Source of the DNA: Leptospira sp. GIMC2001
GTDB lineage: Bacteria > Spirochaetota > Leptospiria > Leptospirales > Leptospiraceae
Length of the DNA stretch: 64,000 nucleotides
NCBI RefSeq assembly: GCF_028462125.1
Contig: NZ_CP115468.1
Coordinates: 643,501 to 707,500 of the forward strand
Direction of reading: 5' to 3'
The translations under genes were made by a program, and so were the position numbers. Below are positions 7,780-18,300 of this stretch, one piece after another; the stretch's first letter is position 1, and each line of letters begins with the position of its first letter. A model generated the notes under the pieces. The model made no database searches. It was not told the DNA's origin and saw nothing but the letters and a program-made list of their open reading frames with translations.

Positions 7780-10143
7780 ATGTCTTATACGGATTTATAC
7801 TTTCCTTCGGGTGCCAAACTCACGATTAATTTTTTAAATCTAGAGGATAATGAAAAGATTGTTGAATCGATCATTCAATTATCAGATTCTCAAGATTATG
7901 CGGATGTTTTTTTTCTATTTCCAACGAAACATACTGATAGAAGTTTTTTGTTGGGACTGCCCGCCGAATTCAAAGAGAAAAAGAGAAAATTTTTTCCAGT
8001 TGATTGTAGGAGATTTGATGCTCATGATTTCTTATATTTTAAGAAGTTATCAGTGTATATGCGAAGGAAATCCGAAGAAGGACATATCCTGTTCATTGTT
8101 CCCGAGCAAGAGAGTAATAAACTTGATCAGATTCTTCCATTATTATTCCTCCGCCCACTTCATAATAGTCCTGAACCAATAATTTTCCAAACACTAGGAC
8201 GACGTGAGCTGACCAAGTCAGATCAGCTTGCTTGCGAATATTTGCATTATCTAAATCCGAGATATACTGTTCCAACACGATTCAAGAAAATAAATTCTGA
8301 AATTCGAACGACTGTAAATAAGCCCAGTAAATATTCTATTCGATTTAAATTATTAGGAATTACTACCTTTATACTTACTGTGTCGATTTCAGGAATGATC
8401 TGGCTTGCTTCTTTATTTTTTAAAGAAACCACTTCGGTAATGATTCAAGAATACAATCTCAATCTTTCTCGCTTAATCGGGGATGTTATCGAATCCGATA
8501 TTAAGAATCTAATCTATAGAGCTGAATTATTCTCCGAAGTTATAAAAAGAAATCGAAGTACAATTAGCCAAGAGGAAAAAGTCAGCGAGTTTTTTGCTGA
8601 GAATCCTTCTGTTGTATATTTCTTCAATCGCAACAATGACCTAGATTCAGGTGAGATAGGATTTTTCAATCCTTTACATGCTCAAGATAATGCGATAAAA
8701 TTAGAGAATATAAAAGAAATCCTTAGCAATAATGAAAAGATCGTTTCTAAATCACAATTGGGTGTCCCAGTGATTCAAAATGTAACTAATCTTGTGGATG
8801 GTTTTCCGTTACTTGTTCTGGTTCTACCTATTGAAAAAAATTCCAAGAATACTATTTTCTTGTTTGTTACTCCAGGATATTTCTTAAAGTCCTTACAATC
8901 TTCAAGGCAAGGTGATTTTTTCCAATTGTATCTTGTAGATTCTCTCGGTAAATTAATTCTTTCCACGGATGAACTTGTTCAAGTCTCTGAGTTACCGATA
9001 GTATCAAAAATGCTAGTATCCGGAATTGACAATGGTTCACAGCGATTCAAATTCCAAGAAAAAAGTTACTTGGGATCATTTAGAATTCTAAGCAACTTTG
9101 GATTAGGTGTAATATCCTCTGTGCCAGAAGATCGTGCGTTTGAAGCTGTCTATAGAATTCAAAGACAGAATGTCCTTCTTCTCATTATGATACTCTCAAT
9201 TGCTTTTGTATTTGTGTATCTTTTTTCTAAAACTTTGAGTATTCCTATCATTCGTCTAGTTGAAGCGACGAGAAAAATTGAGTCTGGAGATTATGAAGTT
9301 CAGATTGAACCATCTACCAAAGACGAGATTGGACTACTTACAAATTCTTTTCGATCTATGGCACGAGGATTGTTAGAACGACAGAAAATAAAAGAAGAAT
9401 TCGGGAAATTTGTGAATCCAGAGATTGCTGAACGTGCTCTGAGAGGTGAATTAACGTTAGGTGGAGAGAACAAAGATTGCACCGTGTTTTTTTCGGACAT
9501 CAGAAGTTTTACAGCACTCAGTGAATCTAAGAAACCTGAAGAAGTAGTTGAAATCCTAAATGAATACTTTACAGAAATGGTAGATTGTGTTCATATCACT
9601 GGTGGCGTAGTTGATAAATTTATTGGTGATGCTGTGATGGCTCATTGGGGAGCGATTCTTCCTGAGGTAAATGCAGCAAGAAAGGCTGTTGATTCTGCAC
9701 TTCTCATGCGACTTGCGCTAATTGACCTCAATAAAAGGCTCGAAGAGAAAGGCAACGGAAGAATAAAAATTGGTTGTGGTATCAATAGCGGACCTGTGAT
9801 TGCAGGACAGATTGGATCACAAAAAAGATTGGAATTCACTGTGATCGGTGACACTGTGAATCTTGCATCACGTGTTGAATATCTTAATAAAGAATTTGGA
9901 ACTGATATATTGATCTCAGAATCAACCTATCAAGAATTAGGTGAAGGATACGATTGCCTTCCAATGAAACCAATATTTGTGCGAGGAAAAGAGCGACCTC
10001 AACAAACCTATGCTGTGCTTGGGAAGAAAAATGACGAGAACAGACCTAAAGATCTGATTGAACTTAGAAAATTGGTTGGAATTGATTTTGTGGATTCTTC
10101 CCTAAAGACAGAACAGAATTCCAATGATGAGAAACCAGCATGA
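7780..10143 (+). CDS. Membrane-bound class III adenylate/guanylate cyclase with HAMP domain
   Basis: The 787-residue protein has about 190 N-terminal residues of unassigned soluble sequence and a membrane segment at about 190-213. A presumably periplasmic sensor region of about 250 residues follows, then a second membrane segment near 462-484, a HAMP linker (I-E-S-G-D-Y-E-V) and a class III cyclase domain from about 560 to 750. Both metal-binding Asp residues are present, in F-F-S-D-I-R-S-F-T and F-I-G-D-A-V-M-A. The Lys before F-I-G-D and the D-T-V-N-L-A-S-R motif are also present. That Lys favours ATP over GTP, so cAMP is the likely product. First gene of a four-gene operon overlapping by 4 bp. 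Confidence 0.9.
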   Translation: MSYTDLYFPSGAKLTINFLNLEDNEKIVESIIQLSDSQDYADVFFLFPTKHTDRSFLLGLPAEFKEKKRKFFPVDCRRFDAHDFLYFKKLSVYMRRKSEEGHILFIVPEQESNKLDQILPLLFLRPLHNSPEPIIFQTLGRRELTKSDQLACEYLHYLNPRYTVPTRFKKINSEIRTTVNKPSKYSIRFKLLGITTFILTVSISGMIWLASLFFKETTSVMIQEYNLNLSRLIGDVIESDIKNLIYRAELFSEVIKRNRSTISQEEKVSEFFAENPSVVYFFNRNNDLDSGEIGFFNPLHAQDNAIKLENIKEILSNNEKIVSKSQLGVPVIQNVTNLVDGFPLLVLVLPIEKNSKNTIFLFVTPGYFLKSLQSSRQGDFFQLYLVDSLGKLILSTDELVQVSELPIVSKMLVSGIDNGSQRFKFQEKSYLGSFRILSNFGLGVISSVPEDRAFEAVYRIQRQNVLLLIMILSIAFVFVYLFSKTLSIPIIRLVEATRKIESGDYEVQIEPSTKDEIGLLTNSFRSMARGLLERQKIKEEFGKFVNPEIAERALRGELTLGGENKDCTVFFSDIRSFTALSESKKPEEVVEILNEYFTEMVDCVHITGGVVDKFIGDAVMAHWGAILPEVNAARKAVDSALLMRLALIDLNKRLEEKGNGRIKIGCGINSGPVIAGQIGSQKRLEFTVIGDTVNLASRVEYLNKEFGTDILISESTYQELGEGYDCLPMKPIFVRGKERPQQTYAVLGKKNDENRPKDLIELRKLVGIDFVDSSLKTEQNSNDEKPA

Positions 10144-11849
10144 CTAAATTTATTAGAGATTTGGAATTGGAATTTCGAGATTGGATGGTATTTCTTTTCT
10201 CGATTATGATTTTTGGATCGGCTTTATTAGTTTTTTTATATGAAGAAAGACCTGGAATTCAACCAAAGCAAAAATTAGTGGGAACAGTAATCTATCGAAA
10301 TCGGGTAGCACAGCGAAAGAATTCTTCTACTGTGATTTGGGATAACGTAGCGCAACGAGAAAATGTCTATAATTTTGATTCAATTCGTACGGATGATTTG
10401 GCGGAGGCAATTATCATATTAGAAAATGGAACACAGATCGAGCTTGATCCTTTTAGCATGATTGTTCTGAACATATCAGATGATGAATCCAAAATTGTTT
10501 TGGATCGAGGATCCGTTATTGTCCGACCAAGTGAGAATTCTAAAGTTCAATTGATTCGCGGGAATCGAATTCATTTCAATATCAAAGGATTGCTTAGGAT
10601 TTTTGGGCAAGATGAAAATCGATATGTCGTGCTTTCTGACAAAGGATTTAGTATGGTCGAAGGCGATATCGATTCGATTCAATCCTCAGAAATAAATAAA
10701 TTCCAAAGCGAGGATATTCTAGATATACCTGGTGATACAATTGTAAAAATCAATTCTCGCGCTATAGAAAGGATAAAAAATTCAATAGAAATAATTTATC
10801 CTACGGATAACACACGTTATTTTGTTGACGGCAAATTGGAATTAGAAGTTAGATTCCACTGGAAAGCTGATGTTGCAGTTGAGAAGATATTGATAGCAAA
10901 AGATCCTTTTTTCCAAAATCTGATTGTTGAGAAACAAGTAAACCAAGATAAATTTAGGATAAATCTTACTGATGGCAATTACTACTGGAAAGTATTAGGT
11001 GCCGATTCTGAATCCTCGCCTGCAAGATTTAAGATTAAATCAAGAGAAGATATCAAAACCATAGAACCTATACCGAATGAGAAACTTTTTCTTGATCCTG
11101 GTGATCTTACTGCATTTCTATGGAGTGAATCAGAATTAGCGGAATCATATCGATTAGAAATTGCTTCAGACTCAGGTTTTCAGAATACGATTAAGAAAAT
11201 GGTAACCCACAGACCTGGTCTTTCTGTTTCGATGCCTGAAGGAAAGTATTTCTGGAGAGTTGTCTCAGTCGGATCCCTTGCTGGCACTGATTATAATTCG
11301 AATATATCGGAATTCGAAATTGTTCGCCCAATTGAGAATCTAAGTATCGTAGAGGAAAATAAAATAATAGAAGAAATTCCTAATAATGATTTGCCGCAAT
11401 CAGAAATCTCAAGTGACAATCAAGATTCCAAGAAGACTGCAAAGGAAGCTAAAGTAAAGGATGAAAAAAATAATAATTTAGAATCAACCATCAAAAGAGA
11501 TAGTGAAGAATCAGTGACTGTACTGAATAAACCGATTCCAATCTATCCTTTATCGAGTGTTGACATGGCAGGCAAAGAACGATTGGTTTTTCGTTGGAAG
11601 CATACTCCTGGTGCAGAATACTATGAATTTATTTTCAGAAATGAGACTGGTATTGGTCAAGAATTATTAAGAAAGAAAGTCGATTCCAATCAATTTATCA
11701 TTGGTGATTTATCGATTCTCGATATTGGTAATTTTTCTTGGGAAGTGATCGCCTATGGCAAAAATTCCTTAGCAGCTTCGACTGGAAAAATAAATATAAA
11801 AATTCTTTTATCTGATGAACCAGATGCTCCCGATTTAGAAATAAGATGA
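10140..11849 (+). CDS. FecR-domain membrane-anchored protein with fibronectin-like repeats
   Basis: The 569-residue protein has one N-terminal membrane segment (about residues 15-33). A FecR-like beta-rich domain follows to about residue 210 (G-T-V-I-Y-R, then I-I-L-E-N-G-T-Q-I-E-L-D). Then come repeated beta domains with F-x-W-x motifs (Y-Y-W-K-V-L, Y-F-W-R-V-V, F-S-W-E-V-I), resembling fibronectin-type modules. A charged low-complexity linker lies at about 400-455. The bulk is predicted outside the cytoplasm. It starts in the stop of the cyclase gene, so the cyclase and this protein are probably made together. The ligand is unknown. Confidence 0.75.
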   Translation: MTKFIRDLELEFRDWMVFLFSIMIFGSALLVFLYEERPGIQPKQKLVGTVIYRNRVAQRKNSSTVIWDNVAQRENVYNFDSIRTDDLAEAIIILENGTQIELDPFSMIVLNISDDESKIVLDRGSVIVRPSENSKVQLIRGNRIHFNIKGLLRIFGQDENRYVVLSDKGFSMVEGDIDSIQSSEINKFQSEDILDIPGDTIVKINSRAIERIKNSIEIIYPTDNTRYFVDGKLELEVRFHWKADVAVEKILIAKDPFFQNLIVEKQVNQDKFRINLTDGNYYWKVLGADSESSPARFKIKSREDIKTIEPIPNEKLFLDPGDLTAFLWSESELAESYRLEIASDSGFQNTIKKMVTHRPGLSVSMPEGKYFWRVVSVGSLAGTDYNSNISEFEIVRPIENLSIVEENKIIEEIPNNDLPQSEISSDNQDSKKTAKEAKVKDEKNNNLESTIKRDSEESVTVLNKPIPIYPLSSVDMAGKERLVFRWKHTPGAEYYEFIFRNETGIGQELLRKKVDSNQFIIGDLSILDIGNFSWEVIAYGKNSLAASTGKINIKILLSDEPDAPDLEIR

Positions 11850-12697
11850 AAAGATTTCTTTTAATATTATTCGCAACTCTTCTCTCACCTATAGGTATCT
11901 TTTCTGATTCAATACCATTTGGCGTTGAATGGAAAGAAGTGAAGGGAAGCAAAGGTTATCTAGTGCATTGGCGAGTTTTAGATTCTCTGAAAACCGAAGT
12001 CACAGATCTGGATCCAAACGAAATTAATAAAGCAATAAAAGATAAAAAATATTTTGAGAAATCTATTGCAACAAACAATGTACAGTTGGAATTAGACATA
12101 GGATTCTATGCGATCCGCGTTGCTAGCAAAAATGCTTTCGGTAAGCCAGGAAAATTTTCTGAATGGAGACGTTTTGAAATAAAATCCAATCAAAAAAACC
12201 AAACATTAGATTTATCGCAACAAGCAGACAAAAAGCTAGATACAAACTATGCTTACAATTATTGGGAAGCAATGATTCCAGGATACGTCCAATGGAAGCA
12301 AGGCAGTAAATACAATGCAACATTTTACGGAATTTTGATTCCGACAATAGCATATATTGGATTTCGAGAAAAGATTAGAGGGGATGCAATAGCCAAAGAT
12401 GTCTGGAACGATCCATTTTTGCTTGGGTTTGGCCTATCCAATCAACCAATTGAAATCCAAACTCTTGCTTGGATCAGAAGGCAAAACGAAAAATCAAAAT
12501 ATAAAATGTCACAGAATCTTCAAACTTTTGCGGTCGCCGGATTGTTTTCTTTATTTTTGATCCATGGATTGGATTTGTATTTCTTCGGTGGTCAAGGTAT
12601 CATTCAATCTGCATCTTGGTCAGAGGATAATTTCAATCGAAGCCCATTATCTGAATTACGACAAGGCGTTCAATTTCAAGTGAGAATAGATCTATGA
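11846..12697 (+). CDS. Exported/membrane protein of the cyclase operon (DUF5683-like)
   Basis: The 283-residue protein has an N-terminal signal peptide (about residues 1-20). A fibronectin-like stretch comes next (V-E-W-K-E-V-K-G-S-K-G-Y-L-V-H-W). Near residue 150 is a P-G-Y-V-Q-W-K-Q-G segment followed by two membrane segments (about 155-170 and 222-242). The P-G-x-x-Q-W-K-G-like motif before two membrane helices resembles DUF5683-type small membrane proteins. It overlaps its neighbours by 4 bp on both sides. No enzymatic motif is visible; a structural or sensory partner of the FecR-domain protein is an inference from the operon. Confidence 0.6.
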   Translation: MKRFLLILFATLLSPIGIFSDSIPFGVEWKEVKGSKGYLVHWRVLDSLKTEVTDLDPNEINKAIKDKKYFEKSIATNNVQLELDIGFYAIRVASKNAFGKPGKFSEWRRFEIKSNQKNQTLDLSQQADKKLDTNYAYNYWEAMIPGYVQWKQGSKYNATFYGILIPTIAYIGFREKIRGDAIAKDVWNDPFLLGFGLSNQPIEIQTLAWIRRQNEKSKYKMSQNLQTFAVAGLFSLFLIHGLDLYFFGGQGIIQSASWSEDNFNRSPLSELRQGVQFQVRIDL

Positions 12698-13767
12698 AAT
12701 CAAAACATTTCCCCATTCCTGTAATTTTTTCGATTATGGCACTAGTTCTAATTCCGATCGTTGGATATTTTCTTGTTGCGAACACTCATTATCTTAAGTT
12801 TTGGAATTTTTTTACAATAATCCAATTTTATTCTATATACCAATTGCTTTTTAATATTCTATTATTATCAACTGCTGTTGGAATGATTTTTGTACAGAGA
12901 TGGGCATTTATATTATTTCTTTTAGAAGGATTTCTTTTTTCTGCTTATTGTGTTATCATGATTGTATTGTCTCTTACTGGATTAATATCCAAGCAATTCA
13001 ATGGAATTGACTACAGTATACTTGCGCTGATTTCTGGAACGGCTTCTTTGTTTCTCATATATCTTGTTAGACGAGAATTGTCTATGCCTTATTTTTCCAT
13101 CATTGGAAGGGGCTGGAGATTAGCCAAACGAGATAGTTTGCAAATTCCATTGGTCTGGATAAATAGTCTTGGGCAAATGGGGAAAGCTATAACTGAGAAT
13201 ATTTCCGTGACAGGTTGTTTAATTCCCATTCCGATCGAAGAGGAAGCCTTTGTTCTGCCAGGAGAATCTTTGAAATTGACAATGGATATTGATGTTGTTG
13301 GAAGTATTCAACCAATCGAAATATCCGGACAAGTTGTACGAATTCGAGAATCAAATTTTGAAACTGGGCTTGCCGCAGGAATTATGTTTGATGAATTCTT
13401 GTCCAAGAAGGATAAAATATTATTTAGAAACTTTTTGTCCCATAAATATGCACCTAGATATTCTGCGAAATATCCAATCCAATACAATATCGGTGAGTCG
13501 CGTCATCGAGGACAACTATACAATCTATCACGCACGGGATTGTATGTCGAATGCATTGATCTGCCAACAATTGGATCAGTGATACCTATACAAATTTTGG
13601 TTCCGGCAAGAACTATCCGCTTGAAAGCAACTGTCGTATGGACCAATCCTTCTGGCAGATTTGATAAAAAGCGTGGAATGGGTCTGGAAATTAAAAGTTG
13701 GGATAACCCATTCCCGTACTTTTTATTATTATTGTATCTATTCTGGAAAGATGAGACAATTCGTTAA
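12694..13767 (+). CDS. Membrane protein with two PilZ domains
   Basis: The 357-residue protein has four hydrophobic segments in the first 130 residues, then two PilZ-like modules. The first spans about residues 140-245 with the N-I-S-V-T-G motif. The second spans about 248-345, with basic residues near A-P-R-Y-S-A-K-Y-P and the N-L-S-R-T-G-L motif. The (D/N)-x-S-x-x-G motif with an upstream Arg-rich segment is the c-di-GMP binding signature. The second module looks more complete, but its upstream R-x-x-x-R is not perfect, so binding is uncertain. Last gene of the cyclase operon, placing a likely c-di-GMP effector with a likely cAMP synthase. Confidence 0.78.
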   Translation: MKSKHFPIPVIFSIMALVLIPIVGYFLVANTHYLKFWNFFTIIQFYSIYQLLFNILLLSTAVGMIFVQRWAFILFLLEGFLFSAYCVIMIVLSLTGLISKQFNGIDYSILALISGTASLFLIYLVRRELSMPYFSIIGRGWRLAKRDSLQIPLVWINSLGQMGKAITENISVTGCLIPIPIEEEAFVLPGESLKLTMDIDVVGSIQPIEISGQVVRIRESNFETGLAAGIMFDEFLSKKDKILFRNFLSHKYAPRYSAKYPIQYNIGESRHRGQLYNLSRTGLYVECIDLPTIGSVIPIQILVPARTIRLKATVVWTNPSGRFDKKRGMGLEIKSWDNPFPYFLLLLYLFWKDETIR

Positions 13768-13783
13768 AGAGAAATAATCAATC

Positions 13784-14758
13784 ATGATACATAGATTTCG
13801 CAATTTAAGAAAATCGGATGCCGTACGTCGAATGGTAGCAGAAACTACGATAACAGCAGATGACTTTATTCTTCCAATCTTTATTACGGAGGGTAGTAAG
13901 CTAAAGGAAGAAATTTCATCTATGCCGAATTATTTTCGGATGAGTTTGGATATGATCAGTCAAGAAATTGAAGAAATTTCAAAACTTGGCGTACAATCTG
14001 TTCTACTTTTTACGAAAGTTGAAGATGATAAGAAAACAGATGATTGCAGAGAAGCTCTCAATGAGAAAGGACTTATGGTTCGTTCGATTCAAAGAATCAA
14101 ATCTTTGAATCCGAATTTGATTGTAATGACTGACGTTGCATTGGATCCGTTTTCGCCTTATGGTCATGATGGGATTGTAAGAAATTCTAAGATTCTCAAT
14201 GATGAAACTGTGGATGTCCTTGCTCGCATGAGTGAGTTGCATGCTGTCGCAGGAGCAGATTTTGTTGCACCTTCCGACATGATGGATGGAAGAATTATAA
14301 GAATCAGAGAACGATTAGAAGAGACTGGTAATTCCGAAGTGGGAATTCTATCCTATTCAGCTAAGTATGCGTCATCGTTATATGGTCCATTTCGAGACGC
14401 ATTGGAATCTGCACCTGGGTTTGGTGATAAAAAAACATATCAGATGGATTATCGAAATCGACTTGAGGCAATCCGAGAGGTAGTTCAAGACGTTAAAGAG
14501 GGAGCCGATATCGTCATGATCAAACCTGCAGGAATGTATCTTGATATTATCCGCGAGGTTCGAAATACTGTGACAGTTCCTGTTGCCGCCTATCAAGTCA
14601 GTGGTGAATATGCGATGATCAAAGCCTCGGCTATTAATGGCTGGATCAGTGAAGAGACAGCTATTCTAGAATCGATTTATGCGATCAAGAGGGCAGGGGC
14701 AGATTTGATCGCATCGTATTTTACAAAAGATGTAATTCGCTTGTTGAAGAACGATTAG
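13784..14758 (+). CDS. hemB: Delta-aminolevulinic acid dehydratase (porphobilinogen synthase)
   Basis: At 324 residues it has the usual length. It joins two 5-aminolevulinate molecules to porphobilinogen in haem synthesis. Both active-site lysines are seen: S-Y-S-A-K-Y-A-S-S and the Schiff-base Lys in V-M-I-K-P-A-G. The catalytic-zinc site of many HemB proteins has three Cys, but here the segment reads D-V-A-L-D-P-F-S-P-Y-G-H-D-G with no Cys. That marks the Asp-rich, magnesium-type enzyme. It begins 16 bases after the PilZ gene, so it may be co-transcribed with the cyclase operon, though the functions are unrelated. Haem synthesis is a known ability of Leptospira. Confidence 0.96.
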   Translation: MIHRFRNLRKSDAVRRMVAETTITADDFILPIFITEGSKLKEEISSMPNYFRMSLDMISQEIEEISKLGVQSVLLFTKVEDDKKTDDCREALNEKGLMVRSIQRIKSLNPNLIVMTDVALDPFSPYGHDGIVRNSKILNDETVDVLARMSELHAVAGADFVAPSDMMDGRIIRIRERLEETGNSEVGILSYSAKYASSLYGPFRDALESAPGFGDKKTYQMDYRNRLEAIREVVQDVKEGADIVMIKPAGMYLDIIREVRNTVTVPVAAYQVSGEYAMIKASAINGWISEETAILESIYAIKRAGADLIASYFTKDVIRLLKND

Positions 14759-14766
14759 AAAATGAA

Positions 14767-14787
14767 CACAATAATAGTTCTATTGTG
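14767..14787. terminator. Small hairpin between convergent hemB and a hypothetical gene
   Basis: CACAATA (14767-14773) pairs with TATTGTG (14781-14787) across a 7-nt loop in the 65-bp gap between two converging genes. It is A+T-rich and has no U-tract, so termination is a weak suggestion. Confidence 0.3.
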
Positions 14788-14823
14788 AATCCAAATTATC
14801 AACGATCATTCCAAATAACAAAT

Positions 14824-15252
14824 TCAGGAATTGTATTGGATGCTAACCATAACTTCTTTCATTTTATCCAATTGCTCTTCTGAGATGAGAATCTCAATTT
14901 CTCCTATTAGAAAGGATAGGTAGGCAGATTGAAGAACACTTAGGCTATCTGCATCGCCATGCATTACCATATTATAATTATTGATTGCATTATGTCTTAT
15001 CCATTCTGATCTAAACTCGAACCACAATCCGCTGATTGCACTGTCAACTTCGGTCTCACCTGCATCTTTTAAAGTGTTCGCTAAATCTTGGATTCCTTTC
15101 AGTTTGGATTTCGCAAAATACTTCAATTGCTTAATCCCTCTCTCGTTCAATCCAGGAAAGGAATCTATCATCTCATCCAGCTCAATGAGGTCTTTTTTAT
15201 TTCGACAGAGTTGTAAGAGGCCTTCGATTTTCTGATTTATTCTTAATACCAT
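14824..15252 (-). CDS. Hypothetical cytoplasmic helical protein
   Basis: The 142-residue, charged, mostly helical protein has no signal peptide, membrane segment or Cys cluster that suggests a site. It is rich in Leu, Glu and Lys and ends with an acidic helix. A G-L-W-F-E-F-R-S-E-W-I-R-H-N segment near residue 80 is the most distinctive stretch. It does not match any family I recognise. It converges on hemB and diverges from the large hybrid kinase gene, with about 110 bp in the shared upstream gap. Confidence 0.6.
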   Translation of the reverse strand: MVLRINQKIEGLLQLCRNKKDLIELDEMIDSFPGLNERGIKQLKYFAKSKLKGIQDLANTLKDAGETEVDSAISGLWFEFRSEWIRHNAINNYNMVMHGDADSLSVLQSAYLSFLIGEIEILISEEQLDKMKEVMVSIQYNS

Positions 15253-15362
15253 ATTCGTTCCTTCTCCTTAGACAGATCCTTTCAGTCTTTCAATTATATT
15301 CTAAAAATTTCTTATTTACTTTCTTGCATTCTGGAAAATAGTAATTAGCCTATGATTAAGAT

Positions 15363-18300
15363 GTGGAAAAGTCTTTTTATTCAGTGAAAATGAAACATTA
15401 TTTACAGAAAGAATTGTATGACTTGGTTCGATCCGATGAATCTGTTTTTGATTTCATCCAAGAATCAAGTTTGGATGGTCTCTGGTATTGGGATATTGAA
15501 CATCCGGAAGAAGAATGGATGAATCCCAAGTTTTGGACTACTTTGGGATATGATCCGGTTACCAAAGAACATAAATCGAGTGAATGGAAAGGTCTTATCC
15601 ATCCAGATGATCTAATCCTAGTTGAGAATAATTTTGCAAAGCATCTGGAGAACTCAGACCATCCTTACGACCAAGTAGTTCGCTACAAACATATGAACGG
15701 GTCTACTGTTTATATTCGTTGCCGAGGAATTGCAATTAGGGATGAATTGGGAAAACCTAAGCGAATGTTAGGTGCTCACATTGATATCACGAAAGAAAAA
15801 GAAACAGAAGCAAAACTTAAATTCCAATACGATCGTTTATCATTTTTCCTTTCGAATTCTGGTGACGAGGTTTTTGTTTTAGATTCCGATCTCAGAATTG
15901 TCGAGATATTTGAAAAGAAAGAACAAATTTCTTCCTTAAAGCCTTTTATAAAATTGGGTGAGAAAATCAATAATATTGCATTACCTGAAGAGTACAAAGT
16001 TACTATTGCGGAAGCGATTCAAAAAGCTATCTATGAGCCAGAAGGAATAAACTCAAGTTGTGATATTTTTTTCCCTCAGAATAAAGAATATTATAATCTA
16101 GATTTTATCTGCAATCGAGATGTAGATAAAGAAAAATTTGAGATCCTGTGCATTGTAAGAAATATAACAGAAAATAAGCGATCAGAGGCTGAACTGTTCA
16201 GCAGTAAACAATTTTATCAAGGACTCGTTCAAGCAAGTCCTGTTGGAATATTTAGAACAGATTCACATGGAAGTTGCATATATGTAGATCCTATGTGGGA
16301 AGATATAACCAAGTTACCTCTTGACAAAGCATTGGGAGATGGATGGATCCGCGCCTTGCATCCTGATGATAAGGATCGGGTGATTGATGAATGGTTGAAG
16401 GCTGTTCGAGAGCAGAGACCGTTCTCCCTAATCTATAGATTTCTGCCATCAACTAACAAAATTATATGGGTTCAATCGTATTCTGTTGCAGTTTACGATT
16501 CTTCTGGTTCGATTGAAGGTCATATAGGTACCATCAAAGATATCACTGAAAGAATTGAATTAGAAAAGGAATTGGAAAGAAAGAATCAAGAGCTGGAAAC
16601 GTATTTTTGTACAACAATAGATTTGTTTTGCATAGCGGATATCAACGGTAATTTTCTAAAAGTCAACAAAGCTTGGGAAGAAACCTTAGGTTATAATCAT
16701 ACCGAATTGATAGGAAAATCCTTTCTGTCATTAATCCATCCCGATGACCTAGATAGCACTCTGGATGCGATGCGATCACTTTCCCAAGGGTCAAAGATTT
16801 TAAATTTTACCAATCGTTACAAGACAATTGATGGAGCATATAGATTTATTGAATGGAGGTCTTCACCTAATGGAGATCTGATTTATGCAGCAGCAAGAGA
16901 TGTGACGGAACGAATGCTTCGAGATGAAGAATTGATTTTTACGAAGCGTATGTTAGAACAGACAAATAAAGTTGCTCGTGTTGGCGGATGGCAGTACAAC
17001 TTAATTCAGGATAAACTCTATTGGACTTCTATCACTAGAGAAATTCATGAATTGGACGATAACTACATTCCAGATCTTGAGGTTGCTATGAATTTTTTTA
17101 GCACTTCAGAATACAAGGAAACAATCAATAAATTATTAAAAGACGCGATTGAGAAAGGAAGTAGATGGAATGCTGAACTAAAAATTCGAACAGCAAAAGG
17201 TAGAGAGATCTGGGTCAATTCAATTGGGCAGCCAGAGTTTATTGATGGAAAATGTGTCAATGTGTTCGGAACTTTTCAAGACATTGAAGAGAAGAAGGCT
17301 AGTGAACTAAAGATCATCGAAAGCGATAGACAACTTAAGTTAGTCTTGACTCAATTGAAAGGGATCTTAGATGCGACGTCCGAGGTGTCCATCATAGCAA
17401 CTGATGTGAATGGAATCATAACTCATTTTAATTCCGGTGCTGAAAGAATGTTAGGTTACAAAAGTAATGAAGTAATTGGGATTTGCACTCCGGAAATTTT
17501 CCATTTAAAAGAAGAGGTTATGCAGCGAAGTGAGAGCCTCTCCAATCAACTTGAGAAACCAATTTCAGGCTTCCAGACATTTATTACCTTTCCGATCTGG
17601 GAGGAATCTTCATCAATGGAGTGGACCTATGTTCGTAAGGACGGATCAAAATTTCCAGTCCAATTGATGATTACGTCCGTTAAGGATAGATTAGGAAGAA
17701 TCACTGGTTATCTCGGAATAGCTACAAATATTTCCAAAATCAAAGATGCTCAGCTCGCAATCCAAGAATCGGAAAATAAATTTCGAACTCTCTATGAATT
17801 GTCTAGGACAGGAATAGCACTCAATGATCTCACATCTGGACGCTTTATTGATGTGAATCCAGCTTTATTGCATATCACGGGATACAATAAGAACGAATTA
17901 CTTACTCTTAGTTTTCAAGATATTACACCAGAAGAGTATTCTGCAGAGGATCAGACTAGAAGCCAATACCTGAAAGAATTTGGAATGATGGAATCTTATG
18001 AGAAGGAGTTGATTCGTAAGGATGGAAGTCGATTCCCGGTTTTATTGAACGTAGTAAAAGTAACGGATAGCGAGAATCGTGAAGTGATATGGTCTATGGT
18101 GCAAGATATTTCCGAACGAAAAGAACTGGAAATTGGTTTAATCAAATCGAAAGAAGAAGCCATTAATGCCAATCTAGCCAAGTCAGAATTTCTTGCAAAT
18201 ATGAGTCATGAGATTCGCACACCACTCAATGGTGTTATAGGTTTTACTGAACTACTGCTTAGAACCGAGCTGGATGCAATACAAATTCAATATTTGGAAA

